Of a DNA stretch of 40,148 bases, positions 31,171-40,077 are shown one piece after another (the stretch's first letter is position 1; each line of letters starts with the position of its first letter). A model generated the notes under the pieces. The model had not been told where the DNA came from, searched no databases, and was given only the letters and a program-made list of their open reading frames with translations. The position numbers were made by a program, and so were the translations under genes. This DNA comes from an uncultured Rikenellaceae bacterium. GTDB taxonomy: Bacteria > Bacteroidota > Bacteroidia > Bacteroidales > Rikenellaceae. Where the stretch lies: the NCBI GenBank assembly GCA_947040435.1, contig CAMRBL010000009.1:1-40148 (forward strand), read 5' to 3'.

Positions 31171-32101
31171 ACATAATATAAGATACAGTAAATTTGTATC
31201 ATTGAAGACGAAGACATGGATAAAAACAGGTGGAGTCGCTGAGTTTTGGATCACTCCGAATGAAATACAAGAGTTAATTGATCTAGGTACATTTTTGTAT
31301 CAAAATAACATTAACTTTGAACTTGTCGGAAGTACATCTAATATTTTTTTTAAAGATGAATACAACCCAAATATTGTAATATCTACAAGGAAACTTAATC
31401 GTTATGAGGAAACATCTGATAGTATAGTATGTGAATGTGGAGTAAATGTTGCTAAACTATCTAAAGATTGTGTCACTAAAGGATATCAAGGTTTTTATGG
31501 ATTAATAAATTTGCCAGGAACAGTTGCAGCGTCTGTCTATAATAATGCTGGATGTTTTGAATGCAGTATATCAGAACGATTAGAGTTAATTCAATTATTG
31601 TCTATGAATGGTGAAACTATAACATTATTAAGAGATGACTTAGGCTTTCTACATAGGTCTTCTGCTTTGAAAAGAGATGAAATTAAGGGAATAATTCTAA
31701 CTGTAAAACTAAAAAAAGAAGATGCCATATCTGTATCTAAAGAGATTGAGTGTGCAGATACGGTTACACAAATAAGGAAACATACTCAAGAAGGAGCTGT
31801 TTTAAATTTGGGAAGTATTTATTCAAATTGCTCGTATCGAATAAATGTTATAAATATTGTAGGTATACTTTTAATAAAAATTTTAGGACGTTTTCATATT
31901 ATTAAAAATATTAATAAAGCGATAAAAAAAACAATGTTAAATATATATGGTTATAGATATTTAGATGATTATATATCGGATAAAAGCCTTAATACATTTA
32001 TATGGAGAGATGAGGAAGCTGAATGTATGTTTGAACAGTATCAGCACTTCATGAATAAAGTATACACAGGATTGACAATAGAGATAGAAATAAAAAAATA
32101 G
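31148..32101 (+). CDS. MurB-like FAD-binding protein in a polysaccharide cluster
   Basis: This 317-aa protein resembles UDP-N-acetylenolpyruvoylglucosamine reductase (MurB). It shows TKTWIKTGGVAEFWITPNEIQELI, ELVGSTSNIFF (FAD-binding, equivalent of LGxGSNxL), FYGLINLPGTVAASVYNNAGCFE and NLGSIYSNC, equivalent to GSFFKNP with the catalytic Ser. The C-terminal GLTIEIEI matches the region of the catalytic Glu. A second MurB beside capsule genes hints at a modified sugar or repurposed reductase. True peptidoglycan MurB cannot be excluded, but the locus argues against a housekeeping role. It starts within the flippase gene and is followed after 9 bases by the pyruvyltransferase gene. Confidence 0.65.
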   Translation: MLTSFLSRHNIRYSKFVSLKTKTWIKTGGVAEFWITPNEIQELIDLGTFLYQNNINFELVGSTSNIFFKDEYNPNIVISTRKLNRYEETSDSIVCECGVNVAKLSKDCVTKGYQGFYGLINLPGTVAASVYNNAGCFECSISERLELIQLLSMNGETITLLRDDLGFLHRSSALKRDEIKGIILTVKLKKEDAISVSKEIECADTVTQIRKHTQEGAVLNLGSIYSNCSYRINVINIVGILLIKILGRFHIIKNINKAIKKTMLNIYGYRYLDDYISDKSLNTFIWRDEEAECMFEQYQHFMNKVYTGLTIEIEIKK

Positions 32102-32110
32102 ATTCCTAAT

Positions 32111-33184
32111 ATGATGAGTACTATACATAACGAAAAACAGTCTAAAATATCACTTCTTACATTTTCTAAAGCATATAGCTATGGTGCAAATATGCAATGT
32201 TATGCACTATCCAAAGTTCTAAAAGACAGAGGTTGTATGGTTGAGCTAGTTAACTTAGAATTACCTAATCCTAAATCGTCTTTAAAAGAGAAAATTGTAT
32301 CCCGTATATTTAATAAGATTTTCAATAAATTTAGGCGTAAGTACTTTCCAGTATACTCTAAAAAATATACATCTTTACAAGAATTGAAAGCAAATCCTCC
32401 TATTGCGGATCTTTACATTGTAGGTAGTGATCAAGTTTGGAATCTAGATATAACAGTTGGTTTAGGTATAGGTCTTTTTTTCTTTGAATATCTACCTAAA
32501 AGAGCAAGACGAATTTCATATGCGGGTAGCTTTGGAAAAAGTACTTGGGAGTACTCTAATCACACGGCTAATATTAAACAATTATTATCTAAATTTGAAT
32601 CCGTTTCTGTTCGAGAAAATGAGGCTGTTAACATCTGTAAAGATGTATTTAATATTGAGACAACTCATGTCTTAGATCCTACGTTGCTAATAGATGATTA
32701 TTCCGAATTCCTTGATCCTAAAGAGAAACAAACTAACGATTTATTTTATTTTTCTTTATTTAATAAGGCAGATAATAACGCATATATATTAGAATACGCT
32801 AGACGTAATAATTTAAATCCTATTACTCTATCAATCAAACCTATAAAAGGCTTTAAGGTTTTGAGATTCATGTCCATTATAAAATGGATTCGCACTATTC
32901 ATAACTCTAAATTTATTATTACAGATTCTTTTCATGGTTTGATTTTTTCTGTCATTTTTAAGAAGCAATTTATCATTATCCCTGGTGTAGATAATAGGCA
33001 TTCTAGAATATTGGATCTATTAAATGATTTTAAATTGAGTCATCGTTTTTGTAAGGATACTTCAGACATTTTGATAAAAAATATTTACAGTGAAATTATA
33101 GATTATACAAATACAGATGAATATCTTGTAAATAAAAGAGTAAAATCGTACGAATTTATAGATAATATAATTAATAAATTATAA
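32111..33184 (+). CDS. Polysaccharide pyruvyl transferase family protein
   Basis: This 357-aa protein matches the pyruvyl transferase family that adds ketal pyruvate to surface sugars. It has SYGANMQCYALSKVLKDRG near the N-terminus, LYIVGSDQVWN (about 100-110), ISYAGSFGKS, VSVRENEAV and FIITDSFHGLIFSVIFKKQFI (about 265-290). The histidine in SFHG and the Gly-Ser loop are typical. Its place beside the MurB-like enzyme, which handles enolpyruvyl groups in its canonical relative, is suggestive but unproven. Confidence 0.85.
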   Translation: MMSTIHNEKQSKISLLTFSKAYSYGANMQCYALSKVLKDRGCMVELVNLELPNPKSSLKEKIVSRIFNKIFNKFRRKYFPVYSKKYTSLQELKANPPIADLYIVGSDQVWNLDITVGLGIGLFFFEYLPKRARRISYAGSFGKSTWEYSNHTANIKQLLSKFESVSVRENEAVNICKDVFNIETTHVLDPTLLIDDYSEFLDPKEKQTNDLFYFSLFNKADNNAYILEYARRNNLNPITLSIKPIKGFKVLRFMSIIKWIRTIHNSKFIITDSFHGLIFSVIFKKQFIIIPGVDNRHSRILDLLNDFKLSHRFCKDTSDILIKNIYSEIIDYTNTDEYLVNKRVKSYEFIDNIINKL

Positions 33185-33224
33185 TATCTGTAATTATTTT
33201 AATGTAAATTAAGGTCTAAAATAT

Positions 33225-34328
33225 ATGAATATATTATTTATTTCACACACAGCTGGTTGCGGAGGAAGTGAAACCGTTTTGATTGATGTTATACGTACTG
33301 TGAGTATGAATACAAATCATAATATATTCATTGCTCTTCCTAAAGAAAAAAATGATGATTTCCAAAAAAGGTTACCAAAACTTGATAATATTCGTAATAT
33401 ATCTACATTTTCTTACAAACCGGCAAGAGATAGTATTTGGACTTTTATGCGAAATATTGGGTATGGGATAATATTTGTTTTATATAAACTTAAAACATAT
33501 ATTAATGATAATAAAATAGATTTAGTATATGTTAATAGTAGTGTAAACATTATAGGTGTACTAGCTGCTCGTACTACACATCGTTCTTTAATTTGGCATA
33601 TTCACGAACAATCAACAGACATGCATCGCTGGGTTCCGAGAGAGTTCAATAAATTATATAGAAAATGGTTTATGAATGATAGTTGTAAAAAAATATTTGT
33701 GAGTAATACTAGTCGACAGCAGTGGATGAACGATTTATTAATCGATGAAATTGCTAATAATGAAGTTATATATTCCTCTTATAAAGAAATTTCGCCCGAA
33801 ATTAAAAAAAATAAAAGATTTACATTTGGTTTTATAGGTTCTATAAGTAATAATAAGAATGTTCAGAATTTAATAGCAGCATTTTCAATATTAGATCAGG
33901 ATTATTCTTTAATAATCGCAGGAAGCGGTGAGTGTGAACAAGTACTTAGATTGAAAACTCAATATAACTCAAATATAAGTTTTATTGGAAATGTAGATAA
34001 TCTTCAGAAATATTATGCTTCAATAGACTGTCTAGTACTACCTTCATACAATGAATCATGGGGATTAGTTGTTCTTGAAGCAATGAGTGCAATGGTACCA
34101 GTTATTGCGACTAAAAACACAGGTTTAACAGAGTTGTTTTCGAATGATATAGAGTGTGTATTCGTTGATCCAACATCTATATTCGATATATCTCAAGCTA
34201 TGAAGAAGATTGCTACAGATACAAATTTCCGAGAAAAAATAATTAAAAACGCGACTTCGATTCTTCAACAGAAAGAAATTAATTATAATTTTGTCAATTC
34301 AATAATTAAAGTTGTAAATGAGTCTTGA
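33225..34328 (+). CDS. GT4-type glycosyltransferase
   Basis: This 367-aa retaining GT-B glycosyltransferase has the N-terminal ISHTAGCGGSETVL and SLIWHIHEQS. FTFGFIGSISNNKNVQNLIAAF opens the donor domain, and DCLVLPSYNESWGLVVLEAMSAM is the donor-binding E-x7-E region. It probably adds one sugar to the repeat unit; the linkage cannot be read from sequence. The 227 bases downstream hold no recognisable gene. Confidence 0.88.
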   Translation: MNILFISHTAGCGGSETVLIDVIRTVSMNTNHNIFIALPKEKNDDFQKRLPKLDNIRNISTFSYKPARDSIWTFMRNIGYGIIFVLYKLKTYINDNKIDLVYVNSSVNIIGVLAARTTHRSLIWHIHEQSTDMHRWVPREFNKLYRKWFMNDSCKKIFVSNTSRQQWMNDLLIDEIANNEVIYSSYKEISPEIKKNKRFTFGFIGSISNNKNVQNLIAAFSILDQDYSLIIAGSGECEQVLRLKTQYNSNISFIGNVDNLQKYYASIDCLVLPSYNESWGLVVLEAMSAMVPVIATKNTGLTELFSNDIECVFVDPTSIFDISQAMKKIATDTNFREKIIKNATSILQQKEINYNFVNSIIKVVNES

Positions 34329-34555
34329 CTTTAATCTGTGGTGAATTTGATTCCTATGTTTATTCGATAAAGAAATAATTTTAATATATGGCTTATATAA
34401 GTTCTTAGTCATATTGCAATGCTATTGGAATAATTATTTTATACTATTTGCTAGGGGAAATAGAATGATAAATCAGAATAAATGGCTATTAATTAAATAG
34501 AATTACCTTAGGGTTATTGTATTGAAAGATTTATAATTAATTAACTAATAAATAT

Positions 34556-35752
34556 ATGATACTAAGTGGAAAAATAAAAGCAGAGAGAATAATCAGTTTT
34601 TTTATGTCACTGTTTGTTTTTGTATTACTAATTGACTCTGCGAATGTAATATTTAAAATAAAGCTTCCATTGTTTATTCTTACATTCGTACCTATTATAT
34701 TATTTTATCCAAAAATTAATAAATTAATATACGTTCCTATTATATTATATTCCATAATTATTATCACTTCGGTAATTGGATTACTAAATAAATATAATAC
34801 TGACTATAGCTTTCAATTATTTTTTTTGCAAGGATTCTCAATGCTTCTAATGTTACCATGGATTACTAGGTTAAGACTTATTGAAAAATGTGTCTTTCCT
34901 GCAATAGTGATGGCTATAATTGTCCTGTCATTATTTGTAATTTTTATTGGATCAAACACAACCTTAGCTACGGGTATTTATTCCGTATTGTCAAATGAAT
35001 TTGAGGGAATTCTTATGATTGGGAAAAGAACTTTTATAGGTATAGACATAACCGCTGTATATTATTCATCTGCTCCTGTACTATTAATAGTCTTTGCATA
35101 TTATTTCCACAAACTAATGTTTATCAGAGAGCAAAGGGGAAGATGGGTTTTTATTAGCCTGTTCTTAGCAGTTCCATTGCTTTTTGGAGGAGTACGTGCT
35201 ATGGTTCTATCTTTTTTTGCAATTATATACTTAATTATTATTATTAAATTATGGTCCTTAAAAAAATGGCAAATATTTGCTGCTTTCGCACTATTTTTGG
35301 GCTTGTGTGCTGGCGTATTTATGCTTGTAATATTGCTTTTAGATAAGGGCGAAACGTCATTGGAGGTTAAGCAAGTACTATTAAATGCTTTTTATAATCA
35401 TGTATGGAAGTATCCTGAGACATTAATATGGGGTAATGGAGTTGGTGCTACATTTGATTCACTTGGTGTAAGAGGTTTTAATGCAATACAATCAGAATGG
35501 ACTTATTTAGAACTTATTCGATGGTTTGGGCTACCGCTTGCGATAGTATTTATGCTTGTTTATATTTATCCAATATATATATTATTTAGAAAACGCAAAA
35601 CTCAAGATTATGCTATGATTATCAGTTATATATTTTTTCTACTTTTAGCAGGGACAAACCCATACTTATATTCATCTAACGGTATGTTGGCGTTACTCTT
35701 AATGTATAATTACTCATTAAATCCATATTATGATACAAATACTGCCAAATAA
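34556..35752 (+). CDS. wzy: Wzy-like O-antigen polymerase
   Basis: This 398-aa membrane protein has about ten to twelve hydrophobic segments and a large periplasmic loop (about 255-320). That loop holds LLNAFYNHVWKYPETLIWGNGVGATFDSLGVRG, as in Wzy/O-antigen ligase-type proteins. Sequence conservation in this class is low, so the call rests on topology, the WGNGVG motif and the cluster setting next to wzx and glycosyltransferases. It overlaps the next gene by 23 bases. Confidence 0.75.
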   Translation: MILSGKIKAERIISFFMSLFVFVLLIDSANVIFKIKLPLFILTFVPIILFYPKINKLIYVPIILYSIIIITSVIGLLNKYNTDYSFQLFFLQGFSMLLMLPWITRLRLIEKCVFPAIVMAIIVLSLFVIFIGSNTTLATGIYSVLSNEFEGILMIGKRTFIGIDITAVYYSSAPVLLIVFAYYFHKLMFIREQRGRWVFISLFLAVPLLFGGVRAMVLSFFAIIYLIIIIKLWSLKKWQIFAAFALFLGLCAGVFMLVILLLDKGETSLEVKQVLLNAFYNHVWKYPETLIWGNGVGATFDSLGVRGFNAIQSEWTYLELIRWFGLPLAIVFMLVYIYPIYILFRKRKTQDYAMIISYIFFLLLAGTNPYLYSSNGMLALLLMYNYSLNPYYDTNTAK

Positions 35753-36569
35753 TATTTTATTAGTTGTGGTTCTCTATAACCAACAACTATGGAATTGCAA
35801 TACATATAAAACGTTAATAAAGGATAATCCGAAATACTTGCTCTTTATATATGATAATTCACCTAAAGCTCAGCACGATCAAACAGAATTTGATGATAAT
35901 GTTAAATATACAAGTGATATCACAAATAGAGGGTTAAGTTATGCTTACAATAGAGCAATGGAATATGCAGAAAAACAAGGAATACAATGGCTTCTACTTT
36001 TAGATCAAGATACTATATTTCCCCTTGAGATATTAACTAGTTATCAAAATACGCTAATTAAAACAGAATCTAAATATAATATAATAGTACCCAATATAAA
36101 AATGTTGGGAGGTAACTATATGTCACCTGTCATTACTTATAATCATATTACTAAACCATCGAAAATAAAAGCACTAGGTGAGTTAAGTTTGAAAAAATAC
36201 TCAGCTATTAATAGTGGGATGATGATTAATGTTAATGCAATGCGCGAAGTGGGAGGGTATAATGAAAAGGTAACAATAGACTTTTCTGATTATCAATTTT
36301 TATATAGATTATCTAAGAAATATAACTATCTTTACGTGATGGATGTTGAATGCTATCAAGAGTTTTCAAATGATGTTCAAACAATATCACAAAAATTAAA
36401 ACGATTTAGCATTTTTTGTAGTTGTTTAAGAGAATGTGAAACAGATGGGTTTTGGGATCTCATTTCATATTATTTTATTGTTTTAAAGAGAGCTATTTCA
36501 ATATCAATAGAGGCAAAAAACCTCAAAGCATTTTTTATTGTACATAAAAACTTTATTGTAAAAGGATGA
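35730..36569 (+). CDS. GT2 glycosyltransferase, rhamnosyltransferase-like
   Basis: This 279-aa GT-A glycosyltransferase has the N-terminal VVLYNQ and IYDNSPKA. NRGLSYAYNRAMEYA is followed by WLLLLDQDTIFP, the DxD-type motif, as in many rhamnosyltransferases. NSGMMINVNAMREVGGYNEKVTIDFSDYQFLYRL is the acceptor region. Because rmlABCD lie in the same cluster, a dTDP-rhamnose donor is a fair inference. Its end overlaps the next GT start. Confidence 0.85.
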   Translation: MIQILPNNILLVVVLYNQQLWNCNTYKTLIKDNPKYLLFIYDNSPKAQHDQTEFDDNVKYTSDITNRGLSYAYNRAMEYAEKQGIQWLLLLDQDTIFPLEILTSYQNTLIKTESKYNIIVPNIKMLGGNYMSPVITYNHITKPSKIKALGELSLKKYSAINSGMMINVNAMREVGGYNEKVTIDFSDYQFLYRLSKKYNYLYVMDVECYQEFSNDVQTISQKLKRFSIFCSCLRECETDGFWDLISYYFIVLKRAISISIEAKNLKAFFIVHKNFIVKG

Positions 36570-37270
36570 TATCAGTATGTATGGCCACCTATAATGGCGA
36601 AAAGTATTTAAAAGAGCAAGTTGATTCAATTTTAGTGCAAATAGGATTGGACGATGAGCTTATTGTATCTGATGATGGCTCTTCAGATACAACAGTAGAA
36701 ATACTACAAAACTATAATGATACGCGTATTAAAATTCATAAAAATGAGATATGGCATGGAGTTGTTGGAAATTTTGAAAATGCTTTAAAGCAAGCAAAAG
36801 GAGATTATATTTTTTTGTCTGACCAAGACGATGTATGGATAAATGGTAAGATATCTAAGTGTGTTGAAATATTGCAAACTGCTGATTTGGTCGTAACAGA
36901 TTGCATAGTTACCGATGACAAGTTAAACCCTACTTGCCAATCATTTTTTATTGATCAAGGCTCACGAAGGGGTTTTTTTAAGAATTTAATAAAAAATAGT
37001 TACCTTGGAGCTTGTGTTGCATTTAAGCGTGATGTATTATTATACGTATTACCAATTCCACGTAACTTGCCTGTTTATCATGAGGGCTGGATTGCCTCAC
37101 TTGTGGACATTAAAGGAAGGGTAGTATTTGCTAATTTTAAAGGAATTTATTTTAGACGACATAGTAATAACACATCATTAACTTCAAAAAATAAGCATCT
37201 TTCATTATATCGTCAGTTACGCTACCGAGTATTATTATTGTGGTTAGTTACAAAAAAGATAGTGCAATGA
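36566..37270 (+). CDS. GT2 glycosyltransferase
   Basis: This 234-aa GT-A enzyme has ISVCMATYNGEKYLKEQVDSIL, LIVSDDGSSD (nucleotide-sugar DD/S region), DYIFLSDQDDVW (DxD) and the basic C-terminus QLRYRVLLLW. It is a plain inverting-type sugar transferase for the repeat unit; the donor is unknown. It follows the previous GT with an overlapping ATGA. Confidence 0.9.
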   Translation: MISVCMATYNGEKYLKEQVDSILVQIGLDDELIVSDDGSSDTTVEILQNYNDTRIKIHKNEIWHGVVGNFENALKQAKGDYIFLSDQDDVWINGKISKCVEILQTADLVVTDCIVTDDKLNPTCQSFFIDQGSRRGFFKNLIKNSYLGACVAFKRDVLLYVLPIPRNLPVYHEGWIASLVDIKGRVVFANFKGIYFRRHSNNTSLTSKNKHLSLYRQLRYRVLLLWLVTKKIVQ

Positions 37271-37271
37271 T

Positions 37272-37865
37272 ATGGAAATAAATAATAAATATACTTTTTG
37301 GCAAAAGCTAGAATTAGGTATATGGCTCATTCGTACAAAATTAATTGAACGTAGAGCCCGTTTGATTCGTTTTCCGTTTGATATTCGTGGTCGTAAATTT
37401 ATAAATCTTGGTAAAAGTCTTACCACTGGATGTGGATGTAGAATCGAAGCTTTTTCAAAAGATGCCGCTGTTATTCTACATTTCGGTAATAATATACAGA
37501 TAAATGATTATGTACATATATGCTCTATGCAATGTGTCTCAATAGGGAATAATGTCCTTATAGCGAGTCATGTATATATATCTGATAATAGTCATGGATG
37601 TTATAAAGGTCTAAAGAAGGATTCTCACCCAGATATCCCCCCTGCCAACAGGGATTATACTTCAGCTCCCGTAACTATCGCTGATAATGTTTGGATAGGA
37701 GAACATGTTGTTATTCTTCCAGGTGTAACAATTGGGAAAGGAGCTGTAATAGGAGCAAACTCTGTTGTCTCGAAGAATATTCCGCCATATACCATTGCAG
37801 TCGGACAACCGGCAAAAGTTATAAAAGAATACAATACAAACACCCATATGTGGGAAAAAATTTAA
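37272..37865 (+). CDS. Hexapeptide-repeat acyltransferase (CatB/LacA-like)
   Basis: This 197-aa protein has left-handed beta-helix hexapeptide repeats (for example HFGNNIQINDYVHICSMQCVSIGNNVLIAS, later IADNVWIGEHVVILPGVTIGKGAVIGANSVVSKNIPPY). The last repeats end in the PAKVIKEY C-cap, a typical acetyltransferase ending. It probably O-acetylates a sugar of the repeat unit; no adjacent aminotransferase suggests amino-sugar acetylation. It starts two bases after the GT2 stop. Confidence 0.88.
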   Translation: MEINNKYTFWQKLELGIWLIRTKLIERRARLIRFPFDIRGRKFINLGKSLTTGCGCRIEAFSKDAAVILHFGNNIQINDYVHICSMQCVSIGNNVLIASHVYISDNSHGCYKGLKKDSHPDIPPANRDYTSAPVTIADNVWIGEHVVILPGVTIGKGAVIGANSVVSKNIPPYTIAVGQPAKVIKEYNTNTHMWEKI

Positions 37866-37871
37866 TTATAA

Positions 37872-39008
37872 GTGAAAAATATATTAATTACAGGAGGAGC
37901 TGGTTTTATAGGCTCAAACATAGCAATAAAGCTAATTGATAAAGGATATACTGTTACAGTTTTGGACAATTTAAGTCCACAGATTCACGGTGAGAATCCT
38001 GCTCTAACATCACCTTTATTCATTAGCATAAAAGACAAGGTTAATTTTGTGCAAGGAACTGTAACTTCTCGTACAGATTTTGAGCGTGCAATTGAAGGTC
38101 AAGATGCCATTATACACCTTGCAGCTGAGACAGGGACAGGTCAGTCTATGTATGAGGTCCATAAATATACTGATGTAAATATTGGAGCAACGTCTCTTAT
38201 GCTTGATATACTTACCAATACCAAACATAATATAAAGAAAGTGATTGTTGCATCATCTCGTGCAATATATGGAGAAGGTCGTTATTTGAGTAGTGAAAAG
38301 GGTGATGTGTATCCTCTTTCTCGTACAAATGATGATATGAGTAAAGGTGATTTTGAATGTAAATATGATGGTTGTAAGGAGCCATTAGAGTTGGTTGGCA
38401 CTACAGAGGATTCTAAAATCCACCCAACTAGTGTATATGGTATAACAAAACAGGTTCAAGAACAGCTCGTTATGTGTGTTTGTCCAACAATAGGTATTGC
38501 TCCTGTTGCTTACCGTTATCAGAATGTTTATGGACCTGGTCAGTCACTTAGTAATCCCTATACGGGTATTCTTTCCATTTTTTCAACTCGTATAAAAAAT
38601 GGAAATGATATAACGATTTTTGAAGATGGTAAAGAGACTCGTGATTTTATCTATATAGATGATGTTGTTGATGCTACAATATTAGGTTTAGAAAAAAGTG
38701 AGGCAAATGGAGAGGTATTTAATGTGGGTACAGGTTGTGCTACAGATGTACTAACTGTAGCTAATACCTTAATTGAAAAATATGGTATCAAAGTTGCAGT
38801 GACTGTTAGTGGAAACTATCGTATAGGTGATATCCGTCATAATTTTGCAGATATAACAAAAGCAAAAAAATTACTTGGGTTTAACCCAAAATGGAGTTTT
38901 TCCGATGGAATTGGTAGATTTACATCTTGGGTTAATGAGCAGCAGATTCAAGAAGATAAGTACGAGCAGAGTATTCAGGAGTTAAAATGTAAAGGATTAT
39001 ATAAATAA
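37872..39008 (+). CDS. Extended SDR, dTDP-L-rhamnose 4-epimerase-like
   Basis: This 378-aa NAD-dependent enzyme has the nucleotide-binding ILITGGAGFIGSNIAIKL, IHLAAETGTGQSMYEV, a VASSRAIYGEG serine region and YGITKQVQE (YxxxK). Two long insertions stand out: LDNLSPQIHGENPALTSPLF and the stretch with KYDGCKEPLELVGTTEDSKIHP. Both are characteristic of the dTDP-L-rhamnose 4-epimerases that give dTDP-6-deoxy-L-talose. With rmlABCD in the same cluster this is coherent, though the substrate is inferred from the insert pattern. The start is GTG at 37872. Confidence 0.75.
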   Translation: MKNILITGGAGFIGSNIAIKLIDKGYTVTVLDNLSPQIHGENPALTSPLFISIKDKVNFVQGTVTSRTDFERAIEGQDAIIHLAAETGTGQSMYEVHKYTDVNIGATSLMLDILTNTKHNIKKVIVASSRAIYGEGRYLSSEKGDVYPLSRTNDDMSKGDFECKYDGCKEPLELVGTTEDSKIHPTSVYGITKQVQEQLVMCVCPTIGIAPVAYRYQNVYGPGQSLSNPYTGILSIFSTRIKNGNDITIFEDGKETRDFIYIDDVVDATILGLEKSEANGEVFNVGTGCATDVLTVANTLIEKYGIKVAVTVSGNYRIGDIRHNFADITKAKKLLGFNPKWSFSDGIGRFTSWVNEQQIQEDKYEQSIQELKCKGLYK

Positions 39009-39997
39009 TGGAACTACAAGGTAAAAAGATTCTGTTCCTATCAGCATCTTTCTTCGGTTATAGTGAGAGTATTTGTAATTCACTAAAAGATCTTGGGGCT
39101 GAAGTGGATTACTTTGACGAGCGTCCTGCAAACTCTGTATTCGTTAAAGCATTGATTAGAATAAATCCAAAACTGTTAAGAGCAAAAATTGACAATTACC
39201 ATAGAAATATTATAGATTCAACTAAAAATAAAATGTATGACTATATATTTATTATAAAAGCTGAATCTATTTCAATATCTAGTCTTAAGAAACTGCGATC
39301 TACTCACCCTAATGCAAGGTTTGTTTTATATCTTTGGGATTCAATTAATAATTTCAAAACAGATTTTGTTAAAATCAAAGAATTTGATAAAGTCTTTTCT
39401 TTTGATAAAGGTGATAGTGAAAAATACGGTATGGAATTTAGACCTTTATTTTATACTGGAAAATATGCTGAGATAGCAGATATTACAGTGAATATTCCAA
39501 GAAATATTTTATTTGTAGGAACAATTCATAGTGACAGATATGCTGTTCTTCATAAAATTAAACAACGAGTAATGAGTGATAGTAGAGGAGTCTATTTTTA
39601 TATGTTTTTTATGAGTAGATTATTATACTTTAAAATGAAGTATTTAAATTTAGGTTTGAAAAATTGTAACATGTCAGACTTCCATTTTACGTCTATTTCG
39701 ACAAATGATATAATAGAATTATTAAAAAAATCAGATATTGTAGTTGATGTAAATCATCCAAAACAAACAGGATTAACAATGAGATCAATTGAAGTTCTTG
39801 GAGCTAAGCGAAAATTAATAACAACCAATGCTGCTATCAAAGGATATGACTTTTATAATCCTAATAATATTTTAGTTATAGATCGATATAATCCGATAAT
39901 TTCAGATATATTTTTAGATTCTAAATATGAGGAAATCGATGATTCTGTATACGAAAAATATAGTTTGGAAAGTTGGGTGCTAGATGTGATTAATTAG
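39008..39997 (+). CDS. Putative glycosyltransferase (CpsH-like surface polysaccharide protein)
   Basis: This 329-aa soluble protein resembles the CpsH-like or GT-B-type proteins of capsule loci. It has KILFLSASFFGYSESICNSLKDLGAEVDYFDERP, YDYIFIIKAESIS, RFVLYLWDSINN, ILFVGTIHSDRYAVL and a late VVDVNHPKQTGLTMRSIEVLGAKRKLITTN. The late segment looks like a donor-binding E in a glycosyltransferase. Activity is uncertain. It overlaps the epimerase by one base and is the last gene before the cluster terminator. Confidence 0.65.
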   Translation: MELQGKKILFLSASFFGYSESICNSLKDLGAEVDYFDERPANSVFVKALIRINPKLLRAKIDNYHRNIIDSTKNKMYDYIFIIKAESISISSLKKLRSTHPNARFVLYLWDSINNFKTDFVKIKEFDKVFSFDKGDSEKYGMEFRPLFYTGKYAEIADITVNIPRNILFVGTIHSDRYAVLHKIKQRVMSDSRGVYFYMFFMSRLLYFKMKYLNLGLKNCNMSDFHFTSISTNDIIELLKKSDIVVDVNHPKQTGLTMRSIEVLGAKRKLITTNAAIKGYDFYNPNNILVIDRYNPIISDIFLDSKYEEIDDSVYEKYSLESWVLDVIN

Positions 39998-40040
39998 AAT
40001 TTATTTTTTTCCAATAAAACTTTTTAGATCGTAAAAGCTT

Positions 40041-40077
40041 AGGTGCAGTCATCCAATTTGGATGACTGCACCTTTTA
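40041..40077 (+). terminator. Perfect hairpin ending the polysaccharide cluster
   Basis: AGGTGCAGTCATCCAA (40041-40056) is exactly reverse-complemented at 40058-40073, followed by TTTT. It is the strongest hairpin in this region. The remaining 70 bases hold no visible gene. Confidence 0.9.

Noticed and set aside
34329-34555. Possible hidden gene or promoter in the 227-base gap before the polymerase gene
   Set aside because: No frame with plausible start and length and no TAnnTTTG element; the gap seems to be plain AT-rich spacer.
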